A stretch of DNA of 51,088 nt from Seminavis robusta (Eukaryota > Bacillariophyta > Bacillariophyceae > Naviculales > Naviculaceae). This document shows, piece by piece, positions 10,698-21,298 of this stretch (position 1 is its first letter; each line of letters starts with the position of its first letter). The notes below the pieces were generated by a model. It saw only the letters and a program-made list of their open reading frames with translations, did no database searches and had not been told where the DNA came from. Made by a program: the position numbers and the translations under genes. The stretch is taken from assembly GCA_903772945.1 (NCBI GenBank), contig CAICTM010000724.1, positions 1-51,088 on the forward strand. The letters are read 5' to 3'.

Positions 10698-10839
10698 TTT
10701 CTTCTGGGAAGAAGGGACCAGGATTGTCAGGGCCAAAGGGAATCTCCTCCTCAGATTCCTCAGCCTTCGTCTCTTCTGCATCATTCTCGTTTGCCCCTTG
10801 ACCGTCTTGCAAACCAGATTCATCGTCAGAATCCACCAT
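10591..10839 (-). pseudogene. Acidic protein N-terminal fragment inside MULE
   Basis: Read from 10839, the frame opens with MVDSDDESGLQDGQGANEND followed by a Glu-rich stretch and PFGPDNPGPFFPEE, then becomes antisense to the transposase remnant at about 10700. The first 47 residues look like the disordered acidic start of a nuclear protein. It may be a second transposon gene cut off by deletion, or a captured host exon. Direction and position, with a repeat array immediately upstream, suggest it once read leftward. Confidence 0.35.
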
Positions 10840-10890
10840 GATGCCTAAACGAAAATACTAAACAAGAAACCGAAAATAGGTGAGACAACG

Positions 10891-11076
10891 AACACGGGTA
10901 ATACATATAATACAGCTGATACGTATAACACGGGTGATACGTATAATACATGTTACACGCGTAACACGTGTTACACGCTAGATACGTATAACACGAGTGA
11001 TACATATAATACACGTTACATGCATAACACGTGTTAAACCATAACACGTGTTACACGCGTAACACGTGTTGCGCGC
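10891..11076. repeat. 9-bp-period palindromic array, internal to MULE
   Basis: About twenty consecutive 9-base units, for example gatacgtat, aacacgggt, tacacgcgt and aacacgtgt. Pairs of units form short perfect palindromes (acacgtgt, acgcgt, tacgta), so the array is largely self-complementary and strand-symmetric. The period slips only once. It lies upstream of the minus-strand acidic frame. Confidence 0.85.
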
Positions 11077-11511
11077 TGAGGTACTTACATGGGTTCAGTA
11101 CTGGTCCCTACAGAAAGTGGTTGACAATGGTAGAATTCAAGGCCAGGTCTTCCACAGGCTTTGTCAGTGAGCCTTCAGAAGTATATGAATGCAAAGAGAA
11201 TGGTCCTGAAGGCTGTACAGGGCCTGAGGAAGAGAGTGGAGGCAGAAAAATGGAGAATGAGTTGAATGAAGAGAAATCATTCTATCTTTCCACAGGAACA
11301 GTCTTCTTGGCTTCAACAAAGCCATACCACATTGCCTACTTACCCACAATGATGGTGCTATCTTCAAATAACAAGAGAAACCTTTGTATCCTTCAAACAA
11401 ACAAGAGAAGAGAGGTTGTTGTCATGGTGGTTCTTTGTGGTGGAGATTGGAGTTGAAGTCAAAAGTCAAGTCATTTTGCGAAACTCGAACGGTCACGGTG
11501 GCTGGCTGGCG
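11077..11511. other. MULE internal segment without recognisable gene
   Basis: This lies between two repeat arrays. A plus-strand frame covers 11097-11456 (with SSTGFVSEPSEVYECKENG and CTGPEEESGGRKMEN) but has no recognised domain, and its apparent start lies in the array. It could be a captured gene fragment or the transposon's own non-coding sequence. Confidence 0.3.
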
Positions 11512-11651
11512 CGCGTGTTATACGTGTTGTACGTATTCTACACGTAAGACGTATTACACCTGTTATACGAGTGTTACACCTGTTATACGAGTGATACAAG
11601 TTATACGAGTGATACGAGTGATACGAGTGATACGAGTTATACGTGTAACAT
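11512..11651. repeat. 9-bp-period array, right end of MULE
   Basis: Units such as cgtgttata, tacgagtga (repeated almost perfectly from 11587 on) and tacgagtta keep a 9-base rhythm up to the right TIR. One frame reads a run of Val-Ile-Arg triplets. It is the counterpart of the array at 8821-8997. Confidence 0.85.
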
Positions 11652-11674
11652 CGCGTGCGTTTCAGGGTCTCTCA

Positions 11675-12841
11675 TCTCAGCTCTACCAGGTACCGGTATC
11701 ACTTTAAAATTAATATTGGCTGGATCCAGCAGCTTATTAGCTGATGCAGCTACCGTATGCAACATGCAAAGGTGCACATGTTGGATGTTGGAGATACCGG
11801 TACTGTACATGAGCTTGTACATGTAGAAAGAATGAAACACCTATAACAACAGCCCATAAAATAGTCGGTAGAGCAAGGCTGCGCGGTGGGTGGTGGGTGC
11901 GCTTCGCAAAATCAGCGTGTGGACTAGGGCCTCGGCACGCACGTGCAATTGGGATCAGGGCGATGTTTTCTGCTTGAATCATTCGATTCTCGTTTGGCTT
12001 GAGGAGCGACCCCTTCCAAACCGCAACCGAGTCGCTACCAGCCTGTGTAGCAGATCGATGTTGCCACGCCATACCGGCACCGTAGTGAAGGTCGTTGCCT
12101 GAGGTCTGAGGTGCATGTATCCTCTCGCGAGGTCCAAACTAAAGCCAGCGCAAGCTGTAGAGACCCACATTCCCTCAAGGAAGGAGCAAAGTCAGAGAAA
12201 CCAATGCGTCTTTCAACATTCCTTCTTCTTCCTTTCAGCGGACTTGAGTGTGGGAAATACGGGGCCTCGGCTTATGAGTCGAGTCCTTTTAAGATATGCA
12301 CCTCTGCACCTCTTGTAGGAATGATTGAATCATTCGTTCTTTTAAATAAATACCAGTAGATGTTGAGCTTTTTTCCTTCTTTGATTTCCAGGTTCTCTGT
12401 GATGGCAAGGAGTTCTGACGAATGTACGGTGTTGCGCATGGTGGATCATGAAGACGGCTCTACAGCAAGTCAAGGTAACCAATGTACTAGGTAATTAGTA
12501 GCGAGCCACCTGTTGTGCACTGTACAATGCAAGGAGTGCAAAGTTGTACCGCACAATGGCCTGCTTCGCTCTCTACAAATTACGGGCATTCTCTATCAGA
12601 GCATGTTCCAAAATTACGGGCCTTGCCCGTACGAAAGTATACCTCCTTAAAAGCTATAACTTATCGGCTTACATAAGGATGTGATTATGTATTTTCAAAT
12701 GTAGATATTGCGTACTGTTCCGACTAACCAGATACTGCACAATACGTCGCAACCAGTCAGTCTCACTGCACTCGTGAGCTTGATACTAAAGAATCGAATC
12801 AACTGTCAACATGGCCTCAGCTCCAATTCATTGGGTTACTC
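11675..12841. other. Intergenic, no gene seen
   Basis: Short conflicting frames on both strands, none with a domain. Several ggtaccggt-type words occur near 11690. An AATAAA-like word occurs near 12347. Nothing else was recognised before the 3' end of the GDSL gene. Confidence 0.4.
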
Positions 12842-15423
12842 TCAGGGCTGTTCATGAGGTGCTGTGGCAGCTGGAGGAACACTACCAGTGGCACCTTGAG
12901 TACCTGTGCTGGCTTCAGCGCTGGTGATAACCGGTGGAACAGTGCCAACAGTTTCCTGAATTCCTGTGGTAACAACCGGTGGAACTGTACCAATGGTGGC
13001 TTCAGTTCCAGCAGGTGGAACAGAACCAACAGTTTCTTGCGTACCAACGGTCGCTGGGGTGCTTGTGACAGCAGGTGGGACGATACCATTCGCAGCTTGA
13101 GTGTTTGTGGCTAATTCAGTGCTGGTAACAACCGGAGGAACAGTCCCAGTTGTGGCTGAAGTGACAACCGGAGGAACAGTACCAGCAGTGGCTGAAGCAA
13201 CTGTGGCAACAGGTTGGATGGTACCACTGGTAGCTTGAGTGCTTGTGGTGGCTTCAACACTGCTGGTGACAACCGGAGGAACAGTACCAGCAGTGGCTGA
13301 AGCAACTGTGGCAACAGGTTGGATGGTACCACTGGTAGCTTGAGTGCCTGTGGCGGCTTGAACACTGCTGGTGACAAGTGGAGGAACAGTTCCAGTAGTG
13401 GCTGGAGGAACGTGCAACAGGTGGGATGGTACCAATGGCGGCTTGAGCACTTGCGGTGGCTTCAGCGCTGCTGGTGACAAGTGGAGGAACAGTTCCAGTA
13501 GTGGCTGGAGGAACGGTGCCAACAGGTGGGATGGTACCAATGGCGGCTTGAGCCTTGCGGTGGCTTCAGCGCTGCTGGTGACAAGTGGAGGAACAGTTCC
13601 AGCAGTGGCTGGAGGAACTGTGTCAACAGGTGGGATGGTACCAATGGCGGCTTGAGCACTTGCGGTGGCTTCAGCGCTGCTGGTGACAGCGGGTGTAACA
13701 GCGGGTGTAACAATACCATTGGTGGCTGGCGGAACGGTAGCAGCAGCCGGGGTAACAAATGAAACTGGATTAGTGGTTCCAGCAGGTGGCACAGGTCGGT
13801 TAGTAGAGGCTGGAGCAATACCTGTTGCATTGGTATTGGGAATTTTTGCAGTTGTGACAACAGCAGGAGATTCTGTACCCGTGATAACGGCAGGTAATTG
13901 TAAACCTGTAGACTCTGTGGTGGTGCCTGCGTCAGATTGAATTGCGTCTTCTGTGCCATCCTCTGCATAGGGCACTCCACCGGTAAGTTCCAGTACCTTG
14001 GCAACAATTTGCTGTCCCCAGATCTCTTCTCCTTGGGCACTAGGATGGACATAGTCTGGCAGTAAGGCTGGGTTGACAAAATATCCAACTTCAGGATCAC
14101 GAAACAAAAAGATGGCAGTGGCATTGAAGAAGGACAGCATTTCGTGTTTGCTTGGAGTGATCTCTGCCTGTGCCAGCTTTTGCTTGCGGCGTTCATTCTC
14201 GGACTCGACATAACAATCCAATCGTTGATTGATATCAAACAAGGCAGCATAGTGAGGATTATCATCCCGTTTCTCATTGCCTCGTGGCAAGATAGAATTG
14301 ATGACAATGTGTGTGCTTGGATGAGCCTGGCGAATGGTCATTACAATCTTGATAATGCCAGCAACAATGGCCTCTGAGTCAACACCAACATGCCAATCTT
14401 CAGTTCCAATCAAGAGCCACCAAACCTTGGGCTGAAACTCTGGTGGCATTTCTCCATTTTCAAGCCTCCACAAGAGATTGGCACAACGATCACCTCCAAT
14501 CCCATGGGCCATGCCATCAATTTGGCCACCACCATGTTTGGTAAAGAGTTCTTCAAACACTTCATGATCCCGATGCAAGGAAGGTTCATTCATGCCCATG
14601 TCCTTACCTTCCCAATGCTCAACAATCGAATCTCCAATAAGAACAACATCGAAAGGATTCGTTTCGGTAGTGACACGCTTCGTCACACCACGAATGTGGC
14701 GGACATTGAATTCAAAGGCATAATTCCATTCAGCTCTGAGAGCCGAATTATCATCATGACGCTTTGCAGGGATGGTGGGATTTTCCCAATCACAGTCAGG
14801 GACCTTAGAGTCAGAGATTGATATGGGCGGGGAGGAAACAAGAGAGGAAGAGTCAGATGCTCCACAAAACAATGAAAGCTGCAATAATCTGTACGTGTGC
14901 TCACCTCTCGACGACATGCCGATTCATCTTCAATGACTTGAGTCTCAGCAATCAGCTGCAGAAAGGAACGATTCTGGTTAAGTTCAAATTCACACTGGCT
15001 GAGCTCGTAACCAATTGGATTATGGAAATGAATGGACTTATCAATGGCCTTTTCATTTTCCTGAAGACTCTTGTTGCTGCTGCTGTGTTCTTCATAGACA
15101 AAGACAGAACTGCTCAAGACCGCTGTAGCAATCACTACAAAGCCGATGGACAAGGCAAGTTTGATGAGGATTTCTTTTCGACGTTGTCGACGTTGGGCGC
15201 GGACTGTATCGTGCACGTAGGCATCTAGCTCTTTGAGATTCATGACACCAAGGCCAGTGTTGCCACTACTAGTGTAGATGCCATTATATTCAGCACGTGT
15301 GTTACCGAGAGGACTTGTTGCTTGGGCCGGAGGTTCTCCTTCGTCATACTCGCCGTGCAAGTTGGGTTCTGGAATCGACGGCAATGCATCCTCTTCGTCT
15401 TCAAAGGAGCTGACAGGAAACAT
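12842..15423 (-). CDS. Membrane-anchored SGNH/GDSL hydrolase-like protein with Pro/Thr repeat tail
   Basis: Two exons, 15423-14905 and 14803-12842, joined in phase 0 across a 101-nt intron (gtgagc...ctaag, pyrimidine-rich 3' end); about 826 residues. Exon 1 encodes a cytosolic acidic leader and one membrane span near residues 105-130 (IKLALSIGFVVIATAVLSSS), preceded by RRQRRK: a type II membrane protein. The SGNH core follows: GDS nucleophile Ser near 232 (VVLIGDSIVEHW), GIGGDRCANL, and Asp-His near 422-425 (LLPDYVHPSAQG). It most resembles PAF-acetylhydrolase-like GDSL esterases. The block normally GTN(N/D) reads GTED near 306-309, so the oxyanion Asn is replaced and activity is uncertain. 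The C-terminal 350 residues are Thr/Val/Pro/Ala repeats (GTVPPVVTS type), presumably an extracellular, O-glycosylated stalk. Two indels inside the repeats compensate each other. Confidence 0.8.
13110..13700 (-). repeat. About 105-bp coding minisatellite in GDSL protein
   Basis: About five recognisable copies of a unit near 105 bp (35 codons), anchored by caacaggt(t/g)ggatggtacca at about 13206, 13311, 13414, 13518 and 13622. The unit encodes the GTVPP...TS...TQA...GTIQPVATV pattern. Copies near 13412 and 13552 carry a 2-base and a 1-base deletion relative to their neighbours. Shorter, more diverged units extend the tail on both sides. Confidence 0.8.
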
Positions 15424-16082
15424 GGTTTGGTGATTCTATTTCAGTAAGAGAGCGATATTGGCTGTTGACAATCAAACTCGACGCAACTGCTATTTCTGGC
15501 ACAACAGAGTGGTAGAAGTGAGAGTCGAGTCGACTATGGTTGCCTTCGTCTCAATTTGTTTTGCTGTCTCAGATAGCCAGAGACGACCATTGTTTCCGTC
15601 ATCTGGTCCATGAACTGCGTTGTGGTATTTTTGTGCATCAGCTATCCCACGCTGTGCCCGCTCTTGGGTCATCGAATCTTTTGGAAGATCGGGCTTTCCC
15701 ACGATCTCCCACCGGTACGGTACCTAAAGAACGTATCAGTATCCAATTTTGTAGACAATGCTTTCAAGCTACTTAGGCTGTTTCATCTTGAAGAATTAGA
15801 GGGACGTCGCCATCTTGGATCGAATTAACCGTTCTACTTGGGTGGCTGCTCTCGCTGAAAGGCCCCTCACATTTTCAACGGATTTGCTCATCATTCGTGT
15901 CCTGTTCCAGACGGCAGGCACTCCCTCCCGCTACTGTAGCTAGCACAGTTCATCGGTGCGGTACCATTTTTAATGCATTCGTGAACCTTTCCACCATAAT
16001 ACCTCTATTCTCTTTTCCTTACCTTGGTCATCACTAACATTATCGAATACTAGTAGTACGGGTGTTTGGATGACAGGTCAAG
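15424..16082. other. Divergent intergenic region
   Basis: This is the shared upstream region of the GDSL gene (leftward) and the TPR gene (rightward). A short pyrimidine-rich stretch near 16000-16020 precedes the TPR start. No gene was recognised; frames of 60-80 codons overlap both ways. Confidence 0.4.
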
Positions 16083-18313
16083 ATGGGGCCTCCACTTTCG
16101 TACCGCTATATTGGTACTGGAAGAACCAGCACCACTAGCACTGTGGCTGGTAGCGATAGTGTCAAAGAAGTGAGCTCTCTCAGAGAGCAAATGGAGGCTG
16201 ACTTCTACAGCGACACTGACAGCGACCCGCGAGCCCACAAGAGTACTAGTACTGCCAAAACAAGTTCGGCTTGTGCCACCGAAGAATTCATCGTTCTAGG
16301 AGGCGTCCTGACAAACCTGGGAAAGTACATGGATGCTCAAGAGTACTACGAGAAGGCATACAAGTCTTATCATCACAAGAACCAGAATCACTGCAACGTT
16401 ACCAATCCATCAAAGCATTTTGTGTCTGATCTGGTGTTATCACAACAAGCCTGTGAAAACGCGTGTGCAACGTCCGACGGAAAATCCGTTTTGGACTCGT
16501 CAGTTCTCAGTCCCCAACCAAGCAGCCACAGCAACAACAGTAACAACAGCAGCAGGAGCCATGCTCTCTTCAACTTGGCTCATTTGAATATGAAATCTGG
16601 AAAACATGCAGAAGCACGGGATCTGTACAGCAAAGCGCTAGAAGAGCACTACAACGTCGATGGCAATAAGCAAACATCCTTTGCTGCGGATGTTTGGGTC
16701 CAATTGGGTCGGATTGCTGCCAAGAACAAGCGCCACAGCGAGGCACTCTGCTATTTCGAAAAGGCTCTGGAAATCAAAATGGAAGTATATGGTGAAGAAG
16801 AGAATGAAGACCTGGTCACGACGCTAGAATGTCTAGGCCACATTACCTACAATCTACAGCACTACTGTGATTCACTCAACTACTACAAGCAAAGCCTCAA
16901 AATGTTCTATGCCATTCATGGATCACCTGGTCATCGCAGAAGTCGAAAAGTTCTCAAGGCTATGATTACCAAACTGGACTGGTTGGGTAAGCTATGTTCC
17001 ATCAACGGGGTGTACGATGCCTCACAAGCATTCTACGAAGAAGCCCTCTTGCTCAAGGGGGAAATGTATGGACAATCCGCGCAGAACGCAGATATATGTC
17101 ACAGTCTAGGTGCTCTTGGCACACTCCATCGAGTCCTAGGAGACTACGAAAATGCCAAAAAGTACCTCACAGACGAACTGCAAATGCAGCGTTCCATCTA
17201 CGGACATGACGCAAAAACCAAAGAGATTGCTCTGGTATTGCACAATCTGGGGAATCTTCATTGCAATCTCAATCAATTCTCCGAAGCTGACAGCTACTAC
17301 AAACAGGCATTGGAAATGAAAGAGCACTGCTTCGGATCCAGCAAGCACTTGAGCTTGTCTGCCACGCTCCATTCACTTGGGATCCTGTCGAGCGAACTTG
17401 GAAAGTACAACGATGCCGAACAATACTTTCTTCGTGCGCTCAATATTAAAAGGCACAATTACACACATGGGCATGCAACGATTGCCAACACCATCAACAG
17501 GTAAGTAGTGGGAGGCCCCAACCTGCTGAAGGCGACCGAACAACACACTTGTGGTGAGCACGATCTCAAATACACTCTGTGTCAACTTGCATCATCGCTC
17601 TTTCTTCTCCATATCGCCTCAGCCTGGGGAATTTAGCTCGTAACAGGGGACGATATACCGTTGCAAGAGACTACTATGATCAAGCCATCGCCATGGATAG
17701 GCAAGTGGCGGGAGACAAGGTGATTCTCAATGAAAACCATGCCAAAACAATACTCAACAGAGGCAACATGGCCATGAAACTGGGACGATGGAAGGAGGCC
17801 AAAGAATGGCTGGAGTATGCTCTTGAGATGTTCTACAAAATATATGGTGAAGAAGCTAAAACTCTGGACATTGCAACTGCCTTGTGCAGTCTGGCCAACC
17901 TCTTGAGATGTCAGAAAGACTACGACGAGTCCTACAAATATTACCAACAGGCGTTGCGAATGCAGTACGAGCTGTTTGGCAAAGACGCCTGCAACGCGAA
18001 TATCGCGGAAACCCTCCACAACCTGGGCATCCTCCAACGTGACCGCAAACGGTATGATAGTGCAAAAACCTATCATGAAGAGGCACTACAACTCATGGTC
18101 GGAACCATGGGTAAGGAGTCCACTAACCACCCTCTTGTACAGAAAGTTGCAATGGAATTGATCAAGATTGAGCAAACTTGTGCTATGGAACACGCAATAC
18201 TAGCACAAGAAGAGGGTGACAGGGGAAAGTGTTGGATACCGATGCCCATTGTTGGTGGCAGCAAGAACAGCAGAAGGAATTTTGACGAGTACAATTTTGG
18301 CAACTACAGGTAG
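16083..18313 (+). CDS. Kinesin-light-chain-like TPR repeat protein
   Basis: Two exons, 16083-17500 and 17623-18313, with a 122-nt intron (gtaagt...cctcag). The splice restores a TPR that both flanking frames leave incomplete, reading INSLGNLARNRGRY across the junction. About 702 residues. After a Ser-rich leader it is almost entirely 42-residue TPRs of the kinesin-light-chain/TPR_12 type, each with an (A/S)LxxLGxLxxxxGxYxxAxxYYxxAL helix pair and an (I/M)YG linker: at least nine or ten repeats. One inter-repeat loop near residues 125-165 is Ser/Asn-rich. Such proteins are protein-binding scaffolds; no catalytic domain is present and the partner is unknown. In stramenopiles this repeat type is abundant. 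The ATG at 16083 is the first in frame. Confidence 0.85.
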
Positions 18314-19138
18314 CAGGTAGGTGGATGCATTTCTTTAGAGGTTTGAGCCGTGTCTCTTCTCGACGGCACCGAGACTGCAACAGCGATGGTTCCTTTTGCC
18401 AAGAAAAGCGGGCGATGCGATGCGATGCGATGCAATGCAATGCAGCAGGGGGGTGAAGGTGCAAAAGATGCTTAACGCATGCTTGAACGTTGTCTGCTTC
18501 AGCAGGGTATTGGGTGTTGGAAGCTTCTATCGAGCTAGTGATAAGACTGCCAAGACAAGTTCCCTGTTTGTAATAGCTTAGAATAACGGGCTTCACAAAA
18601 GATAGATGGGTTAGGTAAAACTCCACGCTACTATACCGCTGCAGCGCTATAGCAGGAAGGTTTCGGCGGTTGCTGATTGAATCATTCGTCAAAGAAGTGC
18701 CATTGGGTTGAGGTTTTACTGGAGGGCAAGAAAGGAAGGCACTTGCTTGAAGTAAGGGTTGCGTCTTTCTCGTTCGTTGGAGCAACGTCAAAATGTATGC
18801 ACACATGCAAGCTCAGGAAAGTTTGCAGCACTACCCAGAGTACGCTCAAGGAATGAAATCCCTCCCCGCACCCTGACCCGTTCGTTCTGTTGCAAGAGCA
18901 GTGTCCAGAAACCACAAAGGGTCGTCTTGTCCTAAAATACGCTTTACACTAATCTAATCTAATCTTCTTCTCAATTCGGCAAGATCACTAGCCCACGTTC
19001 ATTGTTCTGCTGGTGTAGGAATCCCATATCCGTTTGTTTGAAACCCTCCCTTGCTTTGACGGACCTCAATCTGTCGCCTTTTTTTGAGTCAAATCAAGTG
19101 TATATTGTTTGTGTATGTGTGTGTGGAAGGAAACCATT
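18314..19138. other. Convergent intergenic region with small microsatellite
   Basis: This lies between the 3' ends of the TPR gene and the PH-like gene. It contains a gcgat/gcaat pentanucleotide run at 18412-18443. A minus-strand frame reaches from 18806 into the TPR gene but is antisense and has no domain. Nothing else was recognised. Confidence 0.45.
18412..18443. repeat. Pentanucleotide microsatellite (gcgat)n/(gcaat)n
   Basis: About six tandem five-base units, gcgat changing to gcaat, with no coding role; it lies downstream of the TPR gene. Confidence 0.8.
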
Positions 19139-20212
19139 TTAACAGTGGAAGCAGCCCCGCCTTGATGATAGTCTTCGTTCCTCGACATCGGGCTCTCTCA
19201 CTTCTGTTTCTTGCGAGGGATCCCTCCCTTTGTTCATTTTCTTGTGAAGCTGGTAGCATAAAGCTGATAATCCCTCTGTCAACATTTTGCATTGATCAGC
19301 AGTAGCCGCGGTGATATCCAATGTTCGTTGCTTAAAGATGAGCGCAAAGGACTTGTGCGCATCGGCAATATGACATTTTTCCCTCAACGTTGTGGTGCCC
19401 GTAAATCCTGGGTTGGTGGGATCCGGCGACGAAGCCATGCGGACCTCCATGCATTGTTTTAGTTGTAGCTGTTTGGGACCTGATTTCGATGATCCAGTGC
19501 TACCAAGGGAGGAAGAAGAACCCTGTCCAAGTGCTGGATACCAATTCAGGGTATCTTCCCCCTCCAATCGAAGAATGTATTCCTTGGATTTCTTTTGGAA
19601 CCTCGAACGACTGTGCTTGATGACGGTGACACCCTTTCTGAGGCGAGTGACAAAGCAACGAACGAGAAAGGCATCCGCACTAATGCATCCAAGCGCTGGC
19701 TTGAAGGTTGGCAGCTGCAAGGGTGGATTTTGCGACTTGGTGCAAGTTGTCATAGTGGCAGTGGAAAGGGACAATATCGAATGGGTGTCATCGTCACTGT
19801 CATAGGAACTGTAGCTGTCACGGACTATGCTGACAGGGTTGCTACCAGTATACCTCTTGAGAAGATGCCTTGGTTTAGCAGATCCAGAGGATAGGGAGGA
19901 AACCGCAGTGTTGGAGTTCTTAGAGGAACTGATTGGTTTACTGTAAGTACTGGATACGGAGGAAGCCGCAGTTTTGGAGGTCTTGGGGGCACTGAGTGGC
20001 TTACTGTACGTACTGATGGACGCGATGGATTGTGGGGACTTCGATGACGACTCTAGCATCTTGCTCCTCAGGTTGTTTTCGAGGATCACACGTTGAGCCA
20101 ATATCTCACGCTGCATGGCAATGATCGTGTCGGCTTCGGATCTGGACGTAGTAGACCTGGAGCCACTATATGCCGTAGAGGTTGTGGTGATGGTGGTGGT
20201 GTGATTCGTCAT
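19139..20212 (-). CDS. PH-domain-like protein with Ser-rich N-terminus
   Basis: 357 residues on one exon from the ATG at 20212. The N-terminal half is Ser/Thr-rich and disordered, after a short helix (IIAMQREILAQRVILENNLR). It contains an internal duplication in which STYSKP(L/I)S and a KTSKTAASSVSS-like run occur twice. Residues from about 185 to 325 look like a pleckstrin-homology fold: FVTRLRKGVTVIKHSRS with the basic strand, KSKEYILRLEGEDTLNWYP, a Ser/Gly-rich loop, then HKSFALIFKQRTLDITAATA and a final helix MLTEGLSALCYQLHK carrying the expected late hydrophobic face. This arrangement suggests phosphoinositide or membrane binding, as in PLC- and ARF-GAP-type PH domains. The very end (RGCFHC) has two Cys and could be lipidated, though it is not a textbook CaaX box. 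Confidence 0.7.
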   Translation of the reverse strand: MTNHTTTITTTSTAYSGSRSTTSRSEADTIIAMQREILAQRVILENNLRSKMLESSSKSPQSIASISTYSKPLSAPKTSKTAASSVSSTYSKPISSSKNSNTAVSSLSSGSAKPRHLLKRYTGSNPVSIVRDSYSSYDSDDDTHSILSLSTATMTTCTKSQNPPLQLPTFKPALGCISADAFLVRCFVTRLRKGVTVIKHSRSRFQKKSKEYILRLEGEDTLNWYPALGQGSSSSLGSTGSSKSGPKQLQLKQCMEVRMASSPDPTNPGFTGTTTLREKCHIADAHKSFALIFKQRTLDITAATADQCKMLTEGLSALCYQLHKKMNKGRDPSQETEVREPDVEERRLSSRRGCFHC

Positions 20213-21298
20213 GATACAGAGTCTTGGGTAGCAACAGAACTAGTTTGAAAAATGCAAGTGATAAGGATCAGCAAGGGCAACTAAGGGTAGCTCATTAAAT
20301 TGAATAAAATTAAAATGAGACTCTCCTTCTGTCGCAATATCGATGAGAACGATCCTCACCCCTCCAACAACTCCGTGCTTTTTGGCTGTGCTGTTCCGAT
20401 AACAGAGCAGACTAACGTCAGGCGGAGCTGGCCTAAAGCGTCTTGTTGTTGTTGCCACACCAACCAATTGGGTACAGGGACAGAGCGTAGCAACCGAGCA
20501 GCATCCAGACTCCGATCGTGTGTTGATCCGGATCCTTGCCAACTTTTAATTCACCTCGGGTTTTAATAAATTCGGAGATGAGTTCTGCTGTGTGAAAGGG
20601 CCCGGGAAGCTCTCGCTCGGAGTCGACGGTACGACGGTGCCCGCTTCAAAGTTTACACCGTCGCTAAATTCGGTGAAAAAGTGAGGAGAGCAACGACAAA
20701 ACACACTCTCACTCGGCCTTCCCGACATTCAGTCAGGCGAACACGAATAACCCAGCCGATTGGTCAATAGATCATCCATCCGATGTCAAGTCGGTGGCAG
20801 CATTCAAGTTACACGTATCATGATTGTCGCCCCCCGGTTCCAACCTCATCTCAAAGCCCAACACGGTCTCCTGCGAATCGAGTTGAGCCTTTGATGATCT
20901 ACAGTAATTCCTTACCCCGTTTCCAACACTGTACGGGATTGGTACCGCAGCTTCCGGTACCGGTATCAGAAATCAGCTTTCCTTTTGTAATGCAGTTTAT
21001 TTTTATTAGTCTTATGCAATGCGTTCTATAGTAGCTATGCGGGTGTCTTTTCCTTTGCGTGATATGAAACAAGGTACGATCTTTTTGAGTGTCTTGTACC
21101 TTTCAATAATTTCTGTTGGTGCAGTGCTGTTTGGGCTCCGCCCGTTCCTCTTCCTCGGGTTGGGTGGGTGTTAGTGTACAAATTGCATACATGTACTGTG
21201 GTATAGGTAGAGTGGCACAGGGTTGGTAGCGTGGTATAAACAAGGGTACGCTACCACCTATGGTCTCTGTCTGTCTTCTTGTAGCATTAGATCCACGA
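20213..21298. other. Intergenic, no gene seen
   Basis: Upstream region of the PH-like gene on the left and the 3' flank of the DUF2358-like gene on the right. TACCGG-rich words occur near 20938-20965. Frames of 60-100 codons conflict, and no domain was recognised. Confidence 0.4.

Larger units (their letters stand above)
8797..11674. mobile_element. Mutator-like (MULE) transposon with TIRs and subterminal arrays
   Basis: The boundaries are set by a 23-bp terminal inverted repeat at 8797-8819 and 11652-11674 with one mismatch (core cctgaaacgcacgcg; outer part tgagagcc versus tgagagac). Directly inside each end are arrays of a degenerate 9-bp repeat (8821-8997 and 11512-11651), with a third at 10891-11076. 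The interior encodes the front of a MULE-type transposase (9681-10697) and an unrelated acidic frame on the other strand (10591-10839). The transposase stops just where the DDE catalytic domain should begin, so the copy is not autonomous. No matching 8-11 bp target duplication was seen. Foreign-looking inner segments suggest a Pack-MULE-like patchwork, which is inference. Confidence 0.8.

Noticed and set aside
14878..14904. A 26-nt intron ending at ttgcag in the GDSL gene that would also keep frame
   Set aside because: Too short for splicing; the next in-phase acceptor (14804) has a proper pyrimidine tract.
18183..18806. Minus-strand frame of 207 codons at the end of the TPR gene
   Set aside because: Partly antisense to the TPR coding exon, with irregular composition and no domain; typical shadow frame.
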